Positions 59,386-64,000 of a DNA stretch of 64,000 nt are shown one piece after another. Source of the DNA: Mermis nigrescens (Eukaryota > Nematoda > Enoplea > Mermithida > Mermithidae); contig JAVLUZ010000512.1 in NCBI GenBank assembly GCA_036768485.1, positions 62,001-126,000 of the forward strand, written 5' to 3'. The notes below the pieces were generated by a model, which did not search any database, was not told the origin of the DNA, and was given only the letters and a program-made list of their open reading frames with translations. Positions within the stretch are counted from its first letter, which is position 1; the number at the start of each line of letters is the position of its first letter. Made by a program: the position numbers and the translations under genes.

Positions 59386-61350
59386 TGCTAAGATATTACC
59401 TTTACTCAAATCATAGGAAGCGCGTTAGCTGCGTAAATACCTATAATATACTTGGACCCCCTAAAAAGCAACTACCTCCTACAGCTATAACGCGACATTT
59501 CTGTGTTGTGCGTTTTTTAAAATATATAATAAAATAATTCGATGCCGGTGTTGTTTTTTTAATTCAATACCTAGTGTGTAAAGAGCGTGTAAAAGTTTTA
59601 CTGTAGCGTTATAAGATAGTTTTTCAAAATTTTGGCGGGCTCACGGCTTTTTCTAACTCAGTTTTGCATTCTGTTTGGTCTGGTTTTTTTAAAATGTAGA
59701 CAATTTATCAAGCTAGATGGCACTTTTTTATTTTTTTGCAACAGTGACAGTGTAAAGAGTGTAAAGAATCTGAGGTAAAAAAACACATTTTGGCCTCTTC
59801 TTTGTCTGACGAAAAAGTCCGATTTTGAGCCCAAGGAATTTTTCTAAAAAAATGTACTACGAATCAAGGGCTACTTTCACTTAGCAGCAAATTTTTGTAC
59901 ATTCAATACGGAGTTAGATCTAGGGATTTAAACTTTACACAAAGTGGATGGTGTAAAAAATAAGTTTTGTCAAAGATTTCTCCACGAACTTCTCCAGTTA
60001 TAAGTCGAGATAAATTAAATATAATAAAAATAAGTGAAAGTATCAAGGGCTATACGTCACAGCAAACCGCGTTAAAAAACACAAAATTGAAGTTATTTAT
60101 GGGGGTGTAAAGTTCGAAATCAGAGGTGTAAAATGGACAAAAAAACACGCTTTTTCCCTATTTTGATCGATAAATACCTCAAATATTTTGCGGAACAGAA
60201 GTTTTCCACGCACAAACGTACTACGATTTAAAGGCTACAAATTTTTTAAACCGAATTTCTTTACACTCAATGGAGAGATAGGTACAGATTTATAAAGTTT
60301 ACAATGTGGTGGATGGTGGAAAAATACATTTTTGACCCTTTTTACTTCTCCACTTTTTCCGTTTAGAAGTCTGGATAAGTCGAATAGAATGAAAACAAAG
60401 TACTTCCTATGGGGTATATATATATGTATGTACATGACAGCAAATTGTGTTTATTTACATCAATATTGAGCTTTTTGCGAGGTGTAAAGTCAAAAATCGG
60501 GGGTCTGTCTTGTTTTTCCTGCGAATTTCTCCGGTTACGAGTTTGGACACGATGACAAGTCTAAAAATATACCCGAAGTGAAGCGTCATACATCAGTTGG
60601 GTGTGTCTGTTTACACTTACAGTGGTGTAAAGTGGTTTACATCTAACATTTATTTGTCTGCAGACTATTGTGGAGTTAATTTTTTCATAAGTATTGCTCG
60701 TAATATCAGAGTAATATAAAAAGTAGGAAACCGACTAAAATGTTCTTTACACTTGGTGGTTGTGTAAAATTTACATTGAAAATTAATTATAGTTCTAGAG
60801 CATTGCAAAAGCCTTATTTTTTCTAAGGTGTTCTACGTAATGTCAGAATAACGAATTAGACTGCTAGTTTTCTCTACACCCAGTAGTTGTGTAAAGTTTA
60901 CACTATTTATTGTTAATGTGTAAAGTTTAAACTACAAATTGATTTTACTTCTAAAGCGTTGCGAAACGTTAATTTTTTTATTCAAAATATATTCGTAAGG
61001 TCAGGATCACGAATCTGACTGTATGTATTCTTAACACCCAGTAGTTTTGTAAAGTTTACGCCGAAAATTAAGTTTAGTCTCAGAGCTTTGTAAAAGCTTA
61101 TTTTTGTCAAAATGTTCGATGTAACGTCAGGATCAAGATCTTGAGTGTAAGTGTTCTTTAACCCAGTAGTTGTTTAAAGTTTATGCTAAAATTATTTGAT
61201 CTGTTTAAATAAGGTAAAGTTGTTTTGTTTAAAAAATATAATGCAAATGTTCAGAGCAATATTGTTTTACTGCTGTCAGTATCGCGGCATGTTGCCGTAT
61301 GTGTTTACTGTCTTATTTACTCAAATCATGCTGATTTAAAGTAGGGTACT
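59386..61350. repeat. 'gtgtaaagt'-rich repeats related to 21.9-26 kb
   Basis: 59750-60640 matches the 22.1-22.9 and 25.1-25.9 kb sequence in reverse orientation. 60680-61200 has four or five units with 'taatgtcagaattacg' variants and 'cccagtagttgtgtaaagtt'. No gene recognised. Confidence 0.65.
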
Positions 61351-62019
61351 AGCATAGAATAATGCTCCGATGAGACAAAAAGGACGAATTTACTTGGAAT
61401 TACGCATCATTAAGGACATAAAAGGAGGGAATAGGGAAAAGTTACGTAGGTATGCCTGTGAAAGTTGTAGGAATCTATTAAATTAGACTTCCGCTAGAAA
61501 ACGCAAAAAACGAAGTATATTCTGAGGCTTCTCAATGAAAGCGTACATCCACAAAACATTGTTTACTGGCTCCGAAAAAGAGATTACGAGGAAGCTTCAA
61601 TATGTTTTAATAACCGATTTAGTTTCTTATCAATATCAAACTTCTCTTCCGTCAATGGCTTCATAAATGAATTATGACAGGTACATCATCTTGTTAATTG
61701 CTGCCCCATAGCAGTGGGTGCAATGCTATAGCGTAACAATGCATGTTAGATCGTTTTTTGATTATGGATCGCTTATTTTCTGGGAAAAGGCTATTCATCT
61801 TATTTATTTTTACGTCGGAGGTGCAACTCCCTTCTACAGGCCGCAGAGTATACTTCGATTATTTGCGTTTTAAGCGGAAGTCTAGTTTAATAGATTCTTA
61901 CATTTTTTACAGGCATACATAGGTAACTTTTCCCTAGTTCCCTCCTTTTATATCCTTAATGATGCGTAATTCCAGGTATATTCGTCCTTTTTTGTTCCAT
62001 CGGTGCATTTTTCTATGCT
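61351..62019. mobile_element. Long-TIR element, 669 bp
   Basis: Arms of about 190 bases: 'agcatagaataatgctccga' through 'ttctgaggcttctc' on the left, 'ggccgcagagtatacttcga' through 'cggtgcatttttctatgct' on the right. The interior 61560-61840 includes 'cttcataaatgaattatgac' and 'ttttttgattatggatcgct', which recur around the foldback at 62.9-64.0 kb. Confidence 0.85.
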
Positions 62020-62839
62020 TAAGATTATATTCAGTTAAAGAATTTTGTCTGGCTCATGCTAAATACTTGTAAGTTGTTTATGATTTCATTGTAACTTTCT
62101 TCACTTAATTTTTAGCTTTCTAGCTAGGCAAGTGATACTCAAATCAAACGGACGAAATAAAGAATTTTATGAGGCATTGTCAAAAAACAATTCGATTTTC
62201 AACTACGATTTTATTCAGCGAAGCGAGATATGTATAGAGTGAATTGCTCCCAAATTTACTAGAGCAGCAGCAAGCAGATGCACGCTTGGGGTTGGAGGAA
62301 TGGGAGAATTTCTAAGGGTAAATTTGGTGAGATTAAGGTCAGAAACAGACAAGAGTCAAGGTTTTTCCGTGAAAATAATTGAAATCGAATAGCATTTGAG
62401 AAATAATGTAGTTGAGTTGTTACGTTACACTTTTCAAACCTTTCTATTATAGCCATTTTTAAAATCCTTTTAGCCCGAAATGACACGATTAAGTCCAGAT
62501 CAGACTAATCCCGTACTGTGAATGCTAAGCAAATGCGACTATGACTGAAAGCATTAACTTGACACTATTCAACACTTATTTTTGTTACATAAGTGTAAAC
62601 TTATTGCCTTCGTTGATTGAACTAAGTATTAATTCCATCCGTTTTACTGTCTCAAAAAATAAAATGCCTTAGTTGGTTGTTATAACGAAATAAAAGTGTG
62701 ACTGATGGGACTATATCAGTCTCAATCATTTTTGCAATTAATCAATACAACAATTTAGATCTACAAGAATATTAAAATGTTCAGGCCCCAGGGCCCGGGC
62801 CAGGCCTTGGTACAGCTCTAGTTTTCATGACCAATTTCG
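62020..62839. other. No gene recognised
   Basis: AT-rich. Diffuse-family fragments at 62240-62480. '62780-62810' is a short GC-rich stretch ('ccagggcccgggccagg'). Confidence 0.4.
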
Positions 62840-64000
62840 TTTTTTATCAATATCAAATTAATCTTTCAATATCTAACCAATATTAAGTTAATCGTCAATG
62901 GCTTCATAAATGCAAAATGACAAGCACACCGTTTTGCTATTTACTGCCCCATGGAAACGATGGGTGAAATCCGGAAACGAAAACGGAATCGTATATATTA
63001 TATGCACACGGTTCCGTCAGGAGTTTCTCCGCCCTGGAGGTAGTCAGAAGTGCCGGAAACGGGTTTCCACAAGTAGGGCACATCAAGGTAAATACCCCCA
63101 ACCCCGTTTCCGGCAAAAGTTCTCTCACTTAAAGGGGTTTAGGGGCTCGGTAACGGGGTACCTCATACTTCATATGTGAAGCTGACCCCGATTTCGTCGG
63201 CGGTTTCTCCGCCCTGGTGGTGGTCCACAGTGCTGGAACTGGGGTTCTCCAAGTAGGGCCCCTTTGAGTAAACACCCCAACCCCGTTTTCGGCAAAATTT
63301 ATCCCACTGAAGGGGGGGGTTTGAGGGGCTCGGAAACAAGGTACTCCCATTATTCATATGAAGTGGGAGAAACTTTGGCGGAAACGTGGTTGGGGTGTTG
63401 ACCCTGAGAGGCCCTACTTGGGGAACCCCAGTTCCGACAATTTGGACCACTTCATAGGGCGGAGAAACCCTCGACGGAACCGGGGTCAGCTTCGCATATG
63501 AATCACGAGATACCCCGTTTCCAAGCCCCTAAACTCCCCTTCAGTGAGAGATATTTTGCCGGAAACGGGGTTGGGGATGTTCACCCTGTGAGGCCCTACT
63601 AAAGGAACCCCGGTTCCGACGTTTTTGACAACCCCCATGCGGAGAAACCCCCGACGGAATCGAGTAAGCTTCACATATAAATAATGAGTTACCCCGTTTC
63701 CGAGCCCCCATACCTCCTTCACTGGGAGAAATTTTGCCGGAGACGGGTTTGGGGGTGTTCACCCTGGTGGGCCCTTCATGAGGAACCTCGTTTCCGGCAC
63801 TTTGGACTACCCCAAAGGCGGAGAGACCCCTGACGGAACTGAGTGCACAATAATATACGTTTCCATTTCCGTTTCCAGATTTTACCCATCGTTTCCGTTT
63901 CCGGCTTTTACCCATCGTTTCCGTTTCCGTTTCCGGGATTTTACTTTTCCCCTGCTAGCGTAAGAATGCACATTTTGTCGTTTTTTGATTATTGATCGCT
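62840..64000. repeat. Second copy of the long-TIR element interior, running off the window
   Basis: 62840-62950 ('tcaatggcttcataaatgca', 'tactgccccat') and 63950-64000 ('gctagcgtaagaatgcac', 'gttttttgattattgatcgc') match 61640-61790. They are separated by the foldback insertion. No left arm of the long-TIR family is visible, and the right end is outside the window. Confidence 0.72.
62950..63950. mobile_element. Foldback element with 180-bp tandem units in inverted arms
   Basis: 62955-63360 carries two units of about 180 bases ('tttctccgccctgg', 'ccaaccccgtttccggcaaa', 'ggctcggtaacggggta'). 63361-63880 carries three units in reverse complement, meeting near 63360. Outer edges have 'aaacgatgggtgaaatccgg' on the left and 'ttttacccatcgtttccg' (twice) on the right. 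Open frames of about 75-125 codons on both strands are the repeat read through. The empty site is seen at 61705-61730. Confidence 0.85.

Overview
This is animal nuclear DNA, most likely from an arthropod and probably an insect. It is AT-rich and packed with repeats. The genes are split by introns, the transposons are nearly all short non-autonomous cut-and-paste elements, and there is no bacterial gene organisation. I cannot name the species. Most long open frames are chance frames in repeats, for example long Ile-Tyr runs from (TA)n tracts. Confidently supported genes are few: a class III POU homeobox gene on the minus strand (52391 down to 40857, four coding exons), a tRNA-Pro(AGG) gene inside its third intron, and the first four exons of an ETHE1 persulfide dioxygenase gene on the plus strand (10250-14588). 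Two possible 3'-terminal exons of unknown genes lie at 1322-1430 and 20789-20926.

Layout. 1-1.7 kb: a tandem array of TAAA-rich units, then a possible last exon with a poly(A) signal. 1.8-9.7 kb: a transposon landfill with two reversed MITE copies, long (TA)n tracts around a near-perfect palindrome, and three larger elements. Two of those carry tandem arrays built on a GC-rich hairpin (CGGCGC-GAA-GCGCCG). 10.2-14.6 kb: ETHE1. 15.2-20.8 kb: a duplicated repeat block, where one copy carries a MITE and the other has the empty site. 21-26 kb: repeats rich in 'gtgtaaagt'. 26.56-27.84 kb: a foldback element with 15-bp tandem arrays in both arms. 28-40 kb: mostly unassigned DNA with scattered elements. 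40.9-52.4 kb: the POU gene with five recognisable insertions in its introns. 52.4-58 kb: its upstream region. 58-64 kb: more repeats, including long-TIR elements and a second foldback element whose empty site is visible in a paralogous copy.

The main theme is one hAT-like landscape. At least ten insertions have exact or one-mismatch 8-bp target duplications. They fall into families with terminal sequences CATACCTGGGCG, CAGTGGCGGATCCAGG, CAGGGGCGTAACCAGG and TAGGGATGTGCCG. Several unrelated families share the same hairpin as an internal tandem module. No transposase was recognised, so they are presumably moved by an enzyme encoded elsewhere. ETHE1 has a broken splice donor (CT in place of GT), and I could not find the exon with its last metal-binding histidine, so it may be a damaged or partial copy.
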